This document shows positions 35,804 to 45,486 of a DNA stretch of 64,000 bases, one piece after another (position 1 is the first letter of the stretch; every line of letters begins with the position of its first letter). Source of the stretch: Mucilaginibacter sp. JRF (GTDB lineage: Bacteria; Bacteroidota; Bacteroidia; Sphingobacteriales; Sphingobacteriaceae); NCBI RefSeq assembly GCF_015223065.1, contig NZ_JADFBY010000004.1, positions 62,001 to 126,000 of the forward strand, in the 5' to 3' direction. The notes below the pieces were generated by a model that had not been told where the DNA came from, made no database searches, and saw only the letters and a program-made list of their open reading frames with translations. A program made the position numbers and the translations under genes.

Positions 35804-35831
35804 AATAGCGCATACGGTGGTATGCGCTATT
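35804..35831 (-). terminator. terminator of the ankyrin operon
   Basis: A perfect 12-bp hairpin: AATAGCGCATAC (35804-35815), loop GGTG, GTATGCGCTATT (35820-35831). On the minus strand it ends in TTTTG. It lies 23 nt past the last ankyrin gene. Confidence 0.85.
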
Positions 35832-35854
35832 CATTTTTAAACTATCAGGATGCC

Positions 35855-36829
35855 TTAATTTTCGGCACCGGCCATTAGCAGTTGCTCCACAATTTCGGTG
35901 TAGCCACGTTCGGTAACAAAGTGCATGGCGCTGTCGCCGTTATTATCAACCGCGTTAACATTGGCGCCGTTATCTATCAGCATGGCGGTAAAATCATTAA
36001 ACCCGCATTGGGCAGCCACAATCAGCGGTGTTTCGCTAAAACTGTTACGGCCGTTAACCTCAGCGCCTGAGTTAATAAGCAGTTTACCCAAATGATGATT
36101 GCCTATACCCGCCGCGTAATGCAGTACCGAGTTACCGTTCAGCACGTTCAGGTTTACGTTGGCGCCATGCTTAATCAGCATTTCGGCCAGGTGCATGTTC
36201 GAGTTGTTGACCGCCAGGATCAGGGTACTAACCCCGGCGTTGTTCAAATCATTAATGTTTGATGCATCGGCAGATAAAAGCGCCCTTACGGTTTCGCTTT
36301 GGTTGTTGTATACCGCCTGGTGCAGCGGCGTGTTACCATGATCATCCTTTTGGCCCGGGGTGCCTGATGATATATCGGCTATCAGATCGCGCATACCATT
36401 AGCCGTGGCATGGTCAAGCACGTTGTAGCCCGCATTATCCTTCACTGTGGTATCGGCACCCAATGCAATCAGGTATAGGGCTGTTTCGGTTTTCATACCC
36501 AGCACGGCATAAAACAGCGGGGTTTGGCCGCTGTTGTTGCTCGCGTTAACATCAGCACCGGCATCAGTCAGTTGCTTAATAATATCCTTGCTGCCAATAC
36601 GGGCGGCGCAGTGCATGTGCGTTTCGCTAATGTTGTTGGCCTGGTTAACATCGGCACCGGCATCAATCAGCATCTTAACAATATCCTTAGCGCCTTTCGC
36701 GCTCACGTAATAAAGCGGCGTATTGCCCAGGCCATCACGCTTATCCAGGTTGATGCCTCCTTTTTTCAGGAAGGCCTGAACTATTCCTTTTTGCGCGTTT
36801 TTGCACGCGTTTAAAAACATGTTATCCAT
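35855..36829 (-). CDS. ankyrin-repeat protein (324 aa)
   Basis: A 324-residue protein made almost entirely of ankyrin repeats, about nine, each with the DxxGxTPLHxA core (for example DGLGNTPLYYVSAKG, NSGQTPLFYAVLG, DHGNTPLHQAVYN, NGNSVLHYAAGIG, NNGDSAMHFVTERG). No signal peptide, membrane segment or catalytic domain. The repeats stack into a protein-binding solenoid. It is the last gene of a four-gene operon, 20 nt after a larger ankyrin protein gene. Partner unknown. Confidence 0.92.
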   Translation of the reverse strand: MDNMFLNACKNAQKGIVQAFLKKGGINLDKRDGLGNTPLYYVSAKGAKDIVKMLIDAGADVNQANNISETHMHCAARIGSKDIIKQLTDAGADVNASNNSGQTPLFYAVLGMKTETALYLIALGADTTVKDNAGYNVLDHATANGMRDLIADISSGTPGQKDDHGNTPLHQAVYNNQSETVRALLSADASNINDLNNAGVSTLILAVNNSNMHLAEMLIKHGANVNLNVLNGNSVLHYAAGIGNHHLGKLLINSGAEVNGRNSFSETPLIVAAQCGFNDFTAMLIDNGANVNAVDNNGDSAMHFVTERGYTEIVEQLLMAGAEN

Positions 36830-36849
36830 AGGTAGATGTATAAATATTT

Positions 36850-38295
36850 TTATGCCATGGCGGTAAGCAACAGCTTTACCACCGGCTCGTTATCATTTTG
36901 TACGGCAATATCCATAGCGGTCTGTCCGGCATTGTCAACGCGGTCAACCGTCGAAGCATCCTGATCCACTATCAGCGATACCATCTTTTTGCCCGACATT
37001 TTATCGGCATTGCCCGCGGCGTACATTAAGGCGGTTTTGCCTGCCTTATCGGTATAGGTGGTATCGGCATTATTATCAAGCAGCAGCTCGGCAATGCCGT
37101 ACTTTTCTTCGTTACCCTTGGTAGCGAAACTCATTAACGGTGTTTTGCCCCAGGTGTTTGGTTTGTTTATATCGCAACCTGCATCTATCAGTTCCTCCAC
37201 CAGCGCGGCATTCAAATCGGCCAGGTAACCGGCCTGGCATACCAGGTTGATAGCCGTATCGCCATCGTTATTTACGGCTTCATCCAGCTCAAAACCGTGA
37301 GAGATTAATGCACGGAGCATCTTCACCACATCCTTCAAGTCCTGGCTCATGCCCCGGCCAAAATTGCCGATGGACTTGGTAAGCAGGCAATACATCGCCG
37401 TTTCGCCACTGCCCGATTTAAAGTTCACATCGGCCCCACCATCGGTCAAGGCCTTTACCAATGGCAGCGACGGATATTCGCAGGCCAGCATTAACGGTGT
37501 ACGGCGATACTGGTCAGATACCTCATTGGCATCCGCTCCCGCTTTAAGCAATGCCTCAACGGCAACTACATCACGGTTCAGTACGGCTTCGTGCAGTGTC
37601 ATGCCGCCGGTTACGGTATCGCTTTCATCGCCAGCTAACAGGGCGGCAATTTCTTTAACACCGCTGCGCTGGGCATAAGTTAGCGGTGTGGTACCATAAA
37701 CATCTTTATCCTCTGTGTCGATCCCGCTTTTTTCGAGCAGGGCACGCACGGTTTGTGTAGCGGCCTCAATAGCGCCGGGAATAGTTTTGCGGTGAACCAG
37801 CTTTTCGCAAATAACATGCAGCAGGTTTTTGCCCTCGCCATCGGTAGCATCCATCTTTACACCGGCATCGCCCATGGCATTAATAAAAGGGAACATGTAT
37901 AACAACCCCGCCTCAAAGTAAGCCAGCTTGCCGCTGTCGTTCTTCTTTTTAGGGTTGATGCCCAGCTCCAATAGTTGCTGCGCGGTTTGGTATATCTTAT
38001 CGGCTTTAGTATCGAGTTCAGGGTTATTAAGATCAAACTTGGTAGTTACCAGCGCGTGCAGTGCCGTGTTGCCATATTTATCGGGGGAGGGTCTTAATCC
38101 GGCTTCTTTCAGGAATTTGATACCCTCTGCATCAGTAAAACGGGCGGCCAAATGGTATAAGCCTTCCTCCTGCTCGTTCACTATGGTAACATCGGGCAGT
38201 GCTTTATACAGGCCGGTTACGTCAATAGCATCTGCCGCCGAGGCGAACATATTTTTATGATAAGCATCCCTTATCGTGTTGAATTCATTTGTCAT
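36850..38295 (-). CDS. ankyrin-repeat protein (481 aa)
   Basis: A 481-residue solenoid with irregular N-terminal repeats (EEGLYHLAARFTDAEGIKFL, KYGNTALHALVTTK) and more regular ones later (TGGMTLHEAVLNRDVVAVEAL, YRRTPLMLACEYPSLPLVKAL, KAGKTALMYAAGNADKMSG). No signal peptide. Its start overlaps the end of the upstream TPR-like gene by 11 nt, so synthesis is coupled. Repeats differ from those of the neighbouring 324-residue protein, so the two are not a recent duplication. Confidence 0.92.
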   Translation of the reverse strand: MTNEFNTIRDAYHKNMFASAADAIDVTGLYKALPDVTIVNEQEEGLYHLAARFTDAEGIKFLKEAGLRPSPDKYGNTALHALVTTKFDLNNPELDTKADKIYQTAQQLLELGINPKKKNDSGKLAYFEAGLLYMFPFINAMGDAGVKMDATDGEGKNLLHVICEKLVHRKTIPGAIEAATQTVRALLEKSGIDTEDKDVYGTTPLTYAQRSGVKEIAALLAGDESDTVTGGMTLHEAVLNRDVVAVEALLKAGADANEVSDQYRRTPLMLACEYPSLPLVKALTDGGADVNFKSGSGETAMYCLLTKSIGNFGRGMSQDLKDVVKMLRALISHGFELDEAVNNDGDTAINLVCQAGYLADLNAALVEELIDAGCDINKPNTWGKTPLMSFATKGNEEKYGIAELLLDNNADTTYTDKAGKTALMYAAGNADKMSGKKMVSLIVDQDASTVDRVDNAGQTAMDIAVQNDNEPVVKLLLTAMA

Positions 38296-38839
38296 GGTTT
38301 AATTTGTTTTTGGCTATCTGCAAAGCATCGTTAACATTACGGTAGTTTTTGTATGCTATGGGCGATGCCAGTTCAATTACCCGGGCATACTCGCCCAATA
38401 AAAGCCAGCAATCGGTTTTTAGCCGCACAATGGCATCATGCACCTCGCCGGTAAACTGGGCCACATACTTTTTGCTGATGCTTTGCAAATGATCATTGGT
38501 TTGGTTTTGTTTATCAGATAATGCCTTGTGCAACTCATCAGTATGCTGCACTCCGCGATTGTTGGTCACGGGTAGCTGCGCCTGAGCATGATCAAGACAC
38601 ATAATTGTTTGGCGGTAGTTGTTTAACCAATAGCAGCACAGGGCAAGGTTATACCATGTTGATGCCTCATTGGTTGGGGCGCGCTTAAGCAAGGCATAAG
38701 CTTCGGCGTAGCGGCCCTGGGTTAGTAAATGTGTTATCAATACCTCATCGGTATTGGTAGCGGTGTTGGTTTGTGTTGATCCTAATAACATGGGCAGATG
38801 TAAGGTATTAAACTGACGGAGCAGTGTATTTGTTATCAA
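38285..38839 (-). CDS. hypothetical TPR-like protein in the ankyrin operon
   Basis: 184 residues. YAEAYALLKRAPTNEASTWYN then LALCCYWLNNYRQTIMCLDHA look like one to two tetratricopeptide-type helix pairs, and LLGEYARVIELASPIA like another. No signal peptide. The frame begins with TTG 38839, overlapping the stop of the lipoprotein gene by 4 nt (TTGA); an ATG at 38791 is the alternative. Both ends are coupled to neighbours. Function not recognised. Confidence 0.7.
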   Translation of the reverse strand: MITNTLLRQFNTLHLPMLLGSTQTNTATNTDEVLITHLLTQGRYAEAYALLKRAPTNEASTWYNLALCCYWLNNYRQTIMCLDHAQAQLPVTNNRGVQHTDELHKALSDKQNQTNDHLQSISKKYVAQFTGEVHDAIVRLKTDCWLLLGEYARVIELASPIAYKNYRNVNDALQIAKNKLNHDK

Positions 38840-39540
38840 GGCTCATTCAACGGCATAATACTTACACGCAGGCATATCATTTTTGTTGAATCAACCTTAT
38901 CAGTATAAAAAGGCACGGGCACGCTATCGGTATAGTTTATTTTTTGATATTGATCAGCACCGCGCACCTTTTGTTTTATGGGGTGAGCCAGCACAAACAG
39001 GTCGCCATCGGTTGGGTTTGAAATACCTACGGCATCAGCGCCGAGGGCGGCCCAGTACTCATCCATAATGGTATAATCAATACCGGGATAGGTTTGCCCG
39101 CGTTCGGGTTGCCTTACGGGGTTAAACATAAAGTACTCGTTAACCCTTTCATATACCTCCTGCTCCATGCCGTCGTTATCGTATTTACGACTGCTGGACA
39201 AGGTAAGATCCTGAAACAGCCAGTAGTAACCCCGTTTCTGAAAATCCCACATGTTTAGCATATTCTTGAACCTGAAGTGCAGTGTATCAACCCGCCACAG
39301 TTTGGCGGCCTTTTTATCAAGCATACGTATGCTGATGTGTATACGCTGGCCCAGGCTATCGAGCCGGTAAATGGTATCCTGCATATCGGGCTTGATGTAG
39401 CCCTTGCTCAACTTAAATATAAGCGGAACCTTGGGCAGCTTAAACGGCGCTACCGTATAGGTATCCTTTGAGTTGCAGGCGGCAAGCAGCCCTGATAGCA
39501 GCAGGCTTATTATTAAAAAATACTTGGTTGTAAACTTCAT
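38836..39540 (-). CDS. lipoprotein, first gene of the ankyrin operon
   Basis: A 234-residue lipoprotein (signal MKFTTKYFLIISLLLSGLLAAC, Cys22). The mature domain is rich in aromatic and charged residues (FKLPKVPLIFKLSKGYIKPDM, RGYYWLFQDLTLSS, DLFVLAHPIKQKVRG) and looks like a compact alpha/beta fold. Not recognised. It precedes the TPR-like and ankyrin genes with overlapping ends, linking a membrane-surface protein to cytoplasmic scaffold proteins. Confidence 0.72.
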   Translation of the reverse strand: MKFTTKYFLIISLLLSGLLAACNSKDTYTVAPFKLPKVPLIFKLSKGYIKPDMQDTIYRLDSLGQRIHISIRMLDKKAAKLWRVDTLHFRFKNMLNMWDFQKRGYYWLFQDLTLSSSRKYDNDGMEQEVYERVNEYFMFNPVRQPERGQTYPGIDYTIMDEYWAALGADAVGISNPTDGDLFVLAHPIKQKVRGADQYQKINYTDSVPVPFYTDKVDSTKMICLRVSIMPLNEP

Positions 39541-39630
39541 AACCGTTAAGGACTTTATGTTTCACTTAAACAGAAATTAGAGAGGAGGCCGCCCCTACAG
39601 TAGCCCCCTCTCAAGCAACAAGTATTCAGG

Positions 39631-39963
39631 TTATTTTGTAAAATCGAATTTGCCTTCAAACAGCTTGCCTACAACCGGCAGTGGTTTTATGGCTTCGTTA
39701 TTGGCGGTAACAATACCCAATAACAGCAGTATTAATGATATTAATGTAACAGCCAGCGATATAAAATACAATGATGGCACTACGGCAACCAGTACTGATA
39801 TAACTATACCCAACACAAACGACAAAATAATTAAGCCCAATGACTGGCCTAAATGGTAGTTTACCAATGCGCTTTTGTCAGCACGCTTTTTGTACTCCAG
39901 ATACGAGATCACCCATCCTATGATGGTGATGTAAGCCACAATGGCCATGCTTTTGTTAGTCAT
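39631..39963 (-). CDS. small three-to-four-helix membrane protein (DUF4870-like)
   Basis: A 110-residue membrane protein with hydrophobic segments at about 6-21, 41-61 and 65-87. The short YLEYKKRADKSALVNYHLGQS loop and the C-terminal KPLPVVGKLFEGKFDF match the DUF4870/Tic20-like group of small membrane proteins. It is 90 nt upstream of the lipoprotein gene on the same strand, so it could be the first gene of that transcript. Role unknown. Confidence 0.75.
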   Translation of the reverse strand: MTNKSMAIVAYITIIGWVISYLEYKKRADKSALVNYHLGQSLGLIILSFVLGIVISVLVAVVPSLYFISLAVTLISLILLLLGIVTANNEAIKPLPVVGKLFEGKFDFTK

Positions 39964-40180
39964 GATATTTGTTTTTTTAAGTTAAATGATGGAAGCAAAA
40001 TTATGACCGCCATCATCCCACACCAAATAATAGGAGCCTACAGGGTGTCTACAGCAAAAAGCAAAAGCGTCTACAAATCATCTACAACAAATTGCTAAGT
40101 ATTTGTGTTACAATAGTTATCATTGCAAAACACGGCGTTAACCGATACAGTAATGCGCTGTGTATGATATATTTACCTTT

Positions 40181-42121
40181 ATGCCTTATAAAAAACTACT
40201 GGCCGCAGCCGCATTTTTTATGCTGATGGGCCATAAACTACCTGTAGCCGCGCAATCGCTCATTATTGATTCGTTACAGCGTGCCTTACAGGCTGCTGAC
40301 GATAAACACAAACCCGTAGTAATGGCCGAGCTGGCCCGTGCCGGTTTTGAAAAGGATATTGACCGCGCCATTAAGCAAAGCGAGCAAGCCATACTGTTAG
40401 CCAAAAAAAATAACGATAACGGCGCACGTGCCTTTTGCTACGCCACTATGGCGCATTTGCTGGTACAAAAGGGAATAAAAAAGCGAGCATCGAGCTATAT
40501 TGACAGCGCGGTACGTTACGCCAATAAAACCAATAACCACGCATTGGCGGCTTTTGGATGGATGCGCAAAGGCTGGTTTGATTACGTTGAGGGTAATGAT
40601 GAAAAGGCCATGTCGGGATTTTTGCAGGCCGAAAAACTGATAGAACAGGCAGAGGATCGCCGGTCGGTAAGCTACCGGGTGCTTATTAACCATTACATTG
40701 CCAGCATATACGCTTACGGTAGCGATACACTTAAGCACCATAAATACGCGCAGGCCTGCTACAATGATGCGCAACGCAGCGGCTACCCGGATGATATACA
40801 GCTGGGCTACATGACCATGGCGCACAGCTATTTCTCAGCTTTCGAGCGTGATACTACCAAACGGAAATTACTGAACACATCGTTAAACTATTACCGCCTG
40901 GCCGCGACCAATTATGAGCGTAACCGCGACAAAATATTGATACAAAGCAATGCCGCTGTAACGGCGCTGAATATGGCGAACAGTTATTTTAAATACTTCC
41001 CGCTCTCGTATCGCGATAGCGCCATAAAATATATTAACCTGGCCCTTGAAATTGGCAGGCGTACCAAAAGCAAGGAGGTGATAGCCAATTGCTACGGCAT
41101 ATTAAGCGAGTACGCCCTGCGCGAACGTAATTTTAAACAGGCCGAACAATATCTGCAAACCGGCATCGCTGAGCTTGCCGGTTCATCATCGGGGGTTGAT
41201 ATTACCCGCTCGCGCATGATGTTGGGGCTGGCCAACGTAGCCGAAAAGAGCGGCGACATCAGCAAAGCCCTCACCTATTATAAGCAATACACCGCTTACT
41301 ATGCCAAGGTGTTCGACGCGCAAAAGCTGACCATAACACAGCAGTTGGAAGAGGATTATCAATCCACACAAAAGGAGAACGAGATCATTCGCCTGCGTGA
41401 ACGTGCCGATTATAACCGGCGGCTAAACTGGCTGTATGTGCTTATTGGCTCGGTAGGTATCATATCGCTGGCATTGTTGCTTAGCTCGTACCATTTCAGA
41501 CTAAAGGCTTCGCTAAAACAAAAGCAGCTAACCGAACAGGAAAAGGAGGAAGCTGAGCTGTTAGCCAAACTACAACAGGCCGAAGCTCAGCGCCTCACCC
41601 TCGAAAAGCAGGAAGCCGAACTACAGGCCAATCTGCGTAACGAGGAAAGCGCCAAACTGCAAGCGCAGCAGGAACTTTTGCAGGATCGTACCGAATGGCT
41701 CGAAAAAGAGCTGTTAGCCGGAACACTCAAGATAGAGGAAAAGAACGCTATACTGGAAGTGCTGAAAGAAAAAGCCCGCACCGCCGACTCGCCTACTGTG
41801 GCACGGCAGATCGGTCGGATAATCAACCAAAACCTGCGGATGGATAAGAACCTGGATGAGCAGCAACAGGCATTCAGCAACATACACCCTGGTTTTTTCA
41901 GCAGCTTGCAGGAGCGTGCCGATAACACGCTTACCCGCCTCGATTTGAAATATTGCGCCTACATATTAATGCGGCTGGATAACAAGGAAGTGGCCAACCG
42001 CTTAGGTGTTGAGCCCAAGAGCATCCGCATGGCACGTTATCGCCTAAAACAAAAATTAAAGCTTGATAAGGGTATGAACCTCGACCAATTCATCCAGTCG
42101 CTTGAGAAAGCGGAGGGTTAG
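40181..42121 (+). CDS. membrane-bound TPR regulator with C-terminal helix-turn-helix
   Basis: 646 residues from ATG 40181; an in-frame GTG at 40160 is unlikely because the signal peptide begins at the ATG (MPYKKLLAAAAFFMLMG...). A periplasmic TPR array (about 30-400) is followed by a membrane helix (WLYVLIGSVGIISLALLL, about 422-439), a long charged coiled coil (about 450-570) and a LuxR-like HTH (LDLKYCAYILMRLDNKEVANRLGVEPK, then IRMARYRLKQKL). It is a one-component sensor-regulator layout common in Bacteroidota. Ligand and targets are unknown. Confidence 0.85.
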   Translation: MPYKKLLAAAAFFMLMGHKLPVAAQSLIIDSLQRALQAADDKHKPVVMAELARAGFEKDIDRAIKQSEQAILLAKKNNDNGARAFCYATMAHLLVQKGIKKRASSYIDSAVRYANKTNNHALAAFGWMRKGWFDYVEGNDEKAMSGFLQAEKLIEQAEDRRSVSYRVLINHYIASIYAYGSDTLKHHKYAQACYNDAQRSGYPDDIQLGYMTMAHSYFSAFERDTTKRKLLNTSLNYYRLAATNYERNRDKILIQSNAAVTALNMANSYFKYFPLSYRDSAIKYINLALEIGRRTKSKEVIANCYGILSEYALRERNFKQAEQYLQTGIAELAGSSSGVDITRSRMMLGLANVAEKSGDISKALTYYKQYTAYYAKVFDAQKLTITQQLEEDYQSTQKENEIIRLRERADYNRRLNWLYVLIGSVGIISLALLLSSYHFRLKASLKQKQLTEQEKEEAELLAKLQQAEAQRLTLEKQEAELQANLRNEESAKLQAQQELLQDRTEWLEKELLAGTLKIEEKNAILEVLKEKARTADSPTVARQIGRIINQNLRMDKNLDEQQQAFSNIHPGFFSSLQERADNTLTRLDLKYCAYILMRLDNKEVANRLGVEPKSIRMARYRLKQKLKLDKGMNLDQFIQSLEKAEG

Positions 42122-42131
42122 GTGGTTAGGT

Positions 42132-42239
42132 GGTGAGTGGTGAGTGGTGAGTGGTGAGTGGTGAGTGGTGAGTGGTGAGTGGTGAGTGGTGAGTGGTGAG
42201 TGGTGAGTGGTGAGTGGTGAGTGGTGAGTGGTGAGTGGT
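42132..42239 (+). repeat. 7-bp tandem repeat (GGTGAGT), about 15 copies
   Basis: An uninterrupted array of GGTGAGT starting 11 nt after the TPR-HTH stop codon and ending about 77 nt before the GNAT start. Copies are identical. Each contains a GG doublet, so the G-strand could form two-tier quadruplexes. The length suggests a slippage-prone VNTR. Confidence 0.95.
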
Positions 42240-42316
42240 ACAGACCATATAGAGCCTTGTTTTGATATTTTTTAATTTATGGGTGATGTTGTGGCGTACA
42301 TTTTTACTTTTACTGC

Positions 42317-42772
42317 ATGGATACCATCACCCTGAAACGCACCAACAGTACCGACCCTGAATTCAGAACCCTGATAGCCGAACTGGATAAAGACCTGCGG
42401 GAACGTAATGGCAGCGTAATGGATATTTACGATCAGCATAACATCATAGAGTATGTTGATACCGTGGTAATTGCCCATATAAATAATGAACCGGCAGGAT
42501 GCGGTTGCTTTAAACCTTACGATGCTGATGCCGTGGAGATAAAACGCATGTTCGTTCGTGCCCCGGCACGTGGGCAAGGCATTAGTAGCAAAGTACTTAC
42601 CGAATTGGAAAAATGGGCCACAGAGCTTGGCTTTAAACAAACCGTACTCGAAACCGGCAGCAAACAAACCGAAGCATTAGCCCTGTACTGCAAAGCAGGC
42701 TATACCCAAATACCACCTTACGGCCCATACGTTGATTTGCCGGATAGTATTTGTTTTAGGAAAGAGTTGTAG
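42317..42772 (+). CDS. GNAT family N-acetyltransferase
   Basis: A 151-residue GNAT protein. The acetyl-CoA-binding segment is VEIKRMFVRAPARGQGISSKV (about 75-95; RGQGI pyrophosphate loop), followed by LGFKQTVLETGSKQTEALALY and YTQIPPYGPY. It transfers an acetyl group to an unknown amine. It ends 5 nt from the convergent MG2-domain gene. Confidence 0.92.
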   Translation: MDTITLKRTNSTDPEFRTLIAELDKDLRERNGSVMDIYDQHNIIEYVDTVVIAHINNEPAGCGCFKPYDADAVEIKRMFVRAPARGQGISSKVLTELEKWATELGFKQTVLETGSKQTEALALYCKAGYTQIPPYGPYVDLPDSICFRKEL

Positions 42773-42777
42773 CCAAC

Positions 42778-45486
42778 CTATTCCACATTATAGTAAAATA
42801 CGCTGCGGCCAAGCACACCCGATGCGCCAATACCTTCAACCGTAACTTTGTAGCGCCCGCTGCCATCGGCATTAAAATAGCTGGCTGTGGCTTTACCTAA
42901 TTTATTGGTACGTATATCGGGGTTCCAGTATATGGTTGAGCGAAGGTCGGGAACATTGGGATCATTCTTCACATCATATCGTGGCGAGTAAAACTCTTTA
43001 ACCCGGGCATAGCCGCGTGGCGTTGTCAATACTTGTGATGGGGTGTATGATTTTCGGGTAAACCCTCTTTTAGTTTGTATAACTATAGCCGGTGCACCCA
43101 ACATAGATATTTGAGCCATGCTTGTACGTACCACCTGTATCTTTTGAATATCCGTTATGGCCATACCATTTCCATTTAAAAGGTCGCTTGCCTCTAATGA
43201 ATCTATCCGCGATCCGTCAACTACTACTATCATGGGTGCAAGTTTATCAGCCATTCTTGAATGCGGCCAGTTAGGCAATGTACCGTTTTGAGAAAAGGTT
43301 ACGCCACGCAACTCGCCCATCAAACATATCCATAACGCGCCACAAACTTTGGTTGAATCGGGTATGAAAACCTGGTCGGCGGCAGCTTCAGGAATACTGT
43401 ACCCCCCCAATGCTCCTACCCTGTTTATCTGCTTGGCTTTGATCTTTACTTCATCAAGTTCCCTGCCTTGTGTTAAAGTACCGTACTTTTGATCTTCGGC
43501 CTTGCGCTTGTTTACAAAGGTTTCTGCATTCTTGTATACGTTGGTAAAAAGGTCGGGCTGGTTTTTATTCAGGCCTGTGCCGGGCGTTGTAGTTTTATCT
43601 AATACAATTTGCACATTGGTGCTGCCCTTGGCAGTTTTGCCCTGTACGTTAAACTTTATTGATTCGGGTATCACTACATTAAAAGTGAAACGGCCGTCGG
43701 CATCGGTAGTGGTATCAGTTAAGGGCATAGCGGGCGAAAACAGCAGCACATTGCCCCCCGCCACAGGCTTACCACCCAGCGTAAGTAATTTGCCCGATAT
43801 TACTGTGGCCAGCTTTTCGGCCTTGAATTGCGGAGTTACCGGCTTGCCGCTTAACAATTCTTTCCACACAAAACGGCGGTAACCCTGCGTCATCATCAGG
43901 TTATCCAGATGCCGGGCAGCTTCGGCATTTTTACTGTTAAAATAATACCCCGGCTTTTCAACATACCCTTTCAAATCGGCGGTAAGTAACAACTGTGATT
44001 GTATGCTATTTTCATTATCCTCCTGTTCAGGCAACATGCTCTCGTTAACCGTGGTGATCGAAAAACTACCAATAACAGGCTTACCATCAGTTTGCAGGGC
44101 ATCAATGTTTATGTTAACCTTTTCGCGGGTTTGGTAGACACTTTTTTCAGGGCGAATTTCCAGCACCATCTGGTCGTTCTTGTTTATAAAGCAAATGCGT
44201 TCGTTCAAAGGTTCGCTGTTTTGATCAAACAGTGAAAAATGTGCAATACCGGTTACAAGCGGCTTTTTTTCAACCCAAACAGATGTCATGGGTTTGGTGG
44301 GTTTAATAGTTGCGGCAAAGCCAATATCACCCCCATTGTGCGCCACTAAGGATACCGTTGCCCCCTGCTGCAATTGCGCAGCCGAAGTATAGATACGTAC
44401 CAGCACACTATCGCCGGGTAAATTATGTATAGCGAGGGCATAGCCATTATCAACCGCGGCAGGCAAGGGTATCGTGGCTGCTGAGCCATCGGTATAATTT
44501 ACTTTTGCGGTATACTTTTTACCCGTTTGCGGCATAAAGTTAAAAGTCCCCATACCCAAATGTGAGCTTTCAAATGCTACAACTTCCTGATTAATATCAT
44601 CCAGCACCACGCCTTTAACATCAGTGCCTTTGCCATCGGGTGATACCGCCTTGAAAGCAACACGCGCAACAAAACCGTTAACCATTACTCCACCTTCAGG
44701 AAAAAACTGCATATCGCTTTGTACCAACCCCGGTTTTAAAGCAAAAACCTTAAGCACTTCGCGCTTAGCGGGCATTTCCATGGTGGTTTGTATGTAGGTT
44801 TGTTTGTAATTGGCTACCTGCTCGGGGCTAAGTTGTATTTTCACCTGGCCATTAGCATCAGTTTCTAAACGCTTTACGGCAATCTTGCTACCGTTTTTAA
44901 TGTCGCATTTTACATCTTTACCTGCTATTGGCTGTCCGCCCTCATTGGTGTAGGTTAATAGGGCGTAAACCACCGGCTTACCATCGTGCTGTTCATACTG
45001 ATATCTGATGTTGGCGGCAACTTCGGGATGCACCTTCACTACCGCCAAAGTATGGTCGAAAAAGAAATCATCGCCGGCATTACGCATCCACTCGGTATAA
45101 GCCCTTAAACGGTAATTGCCATCAGCCAGACCATCCTCAAGCGCGATAGTACCGCTGCTAAGCCCATTAATAACAGGCAGCTTAACACTTTTTTCGACCT
45201 GATTACGCTCGTTGATCAAATCAACATATACCGCGCCGCTAACTGCCGACAGCATGTGTTTTGCGCCTGCTGTAATGTAAGCTTTAAAATATAGTGTATC
45301 GCCTATGGCGTAGTAGGGTTTATCGGTATGTAAATAAATTTTCTCCTGCGGGATATTGGCCTTCCACTCCGCCAGGGCCGATGTAATTTTGTCGAGCGGA
45401 GCATCATCAATTTTAACAAAAGCCATTAGTGTAGCTACTGACAAGCAGACAGCCACAACAATAAAACGCGATAATAATTTAGGCAT
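42778..45486 (-). CDS. secreted MG2/carboxypeptidase-like/TonB-plug-like protein
   Basis: 902 residues with a signal peptide (about 1-25). The N-terminal part has macroglobulin MG2-type strands (PQEKIYLHTDKPYYAIGDTLYFKAY, about 45-69). A carboxypeptidase-regulatory-like region lies near 560-620 (GKLLTLGGKPVAGGNVLLFSP). Near 750-810 is a plug-like motif (MIVVVDGSRIDSLEASDLL, IQKIQVVRTSMAQISMLG, VIQTKRG) as in TonB receptor plugs, but no barrel follows. It belongs to a common Bacteroidota family of unclear function, probably an envelope protein that accompanies TonB receptors. Confidence 0.82.
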   Translation of the reverse strand: MPKLLSRFIVVAVCLSVATLMAFVKIDDAPLDKITSALAEWKANIPQEKIYLHTDKPYYAIGDTLYFKAYITAGAKHMLSAVSGAVYVDLINERNQVEKSVKLPVINGLSSGTIALEDGLADGNYRLRAYTEWMRNAGDDFFFDHTLAVVKVHPEVAANIRYQYEQHDGKPVVYALLTYTNEGGQPIAGKDVKCDIKNGSKIAVKRLETDANGQVKIQLSPEQVANYKQTYIQTTMEMPAKREVLKVFALKPGLVQSDMQFFPEGGVMVNGFVARVAFKAVSPDGKGTDVKGVVLDDINQEVVAFESSHLGMGTFNFMPQTGKKYTAKVNYTDGSAATIPLPAAVDNGYALAIHNLPGDSVLVRIYTSAAQLQQGATVSLVAHNGGDIGFAATIKPTKPMTSVWVEKKPLVTGIAHFSLFDQNSEPLNERICFINKNDQMVLEIRPEKSVYQTREKVNINIDALQTDGKPVIGSFSITTVNESMLPEQEDNENSIQSQLLLTADLKGYVEKPGYYFNSKNAEAARHLDNLMMTQGYRRFVWKELLSGKPVTPQFKAEKLATVISGKLLTLGGKPVAGGNVLLFSPAMPLTDTTTDADGRFTFNVVIPESIKFNVQGKTAKGSTNVQIVLDKTTTPGTGLNKNQPDLFTNVYKNAETFVNKRKAEDQKYGTLTQGRELDEVKIKAKQINRVGALGGYSIPEAAADQVFIPDSTKVCGALWICLMGELRGVTFSQNGTLPNWPHSRMADKLAPMIVVVDGSRIDSLEASDLLNGNGMAITDIQKIQVVRTSMAQISMLGAPAIVIQTKRGFTRKSYTPSQVLTTPRGYARVKEFYSPRYDVKNDPNVPDLRSTIYWNPDIRTNKLGKATASYFNADGSGRYKVTVEGIGASGVLGRSVFYYNVE

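Noticed and set aside
36850..38295. Internal plus-strand frames within the ankyrin genes
   Set aside because: They are shadow frames opposite repeated codons.
42132..42239. CRISPR array
   Set aside because: Units are contiguous 7-mers with no spacers and no cas genes nearby.
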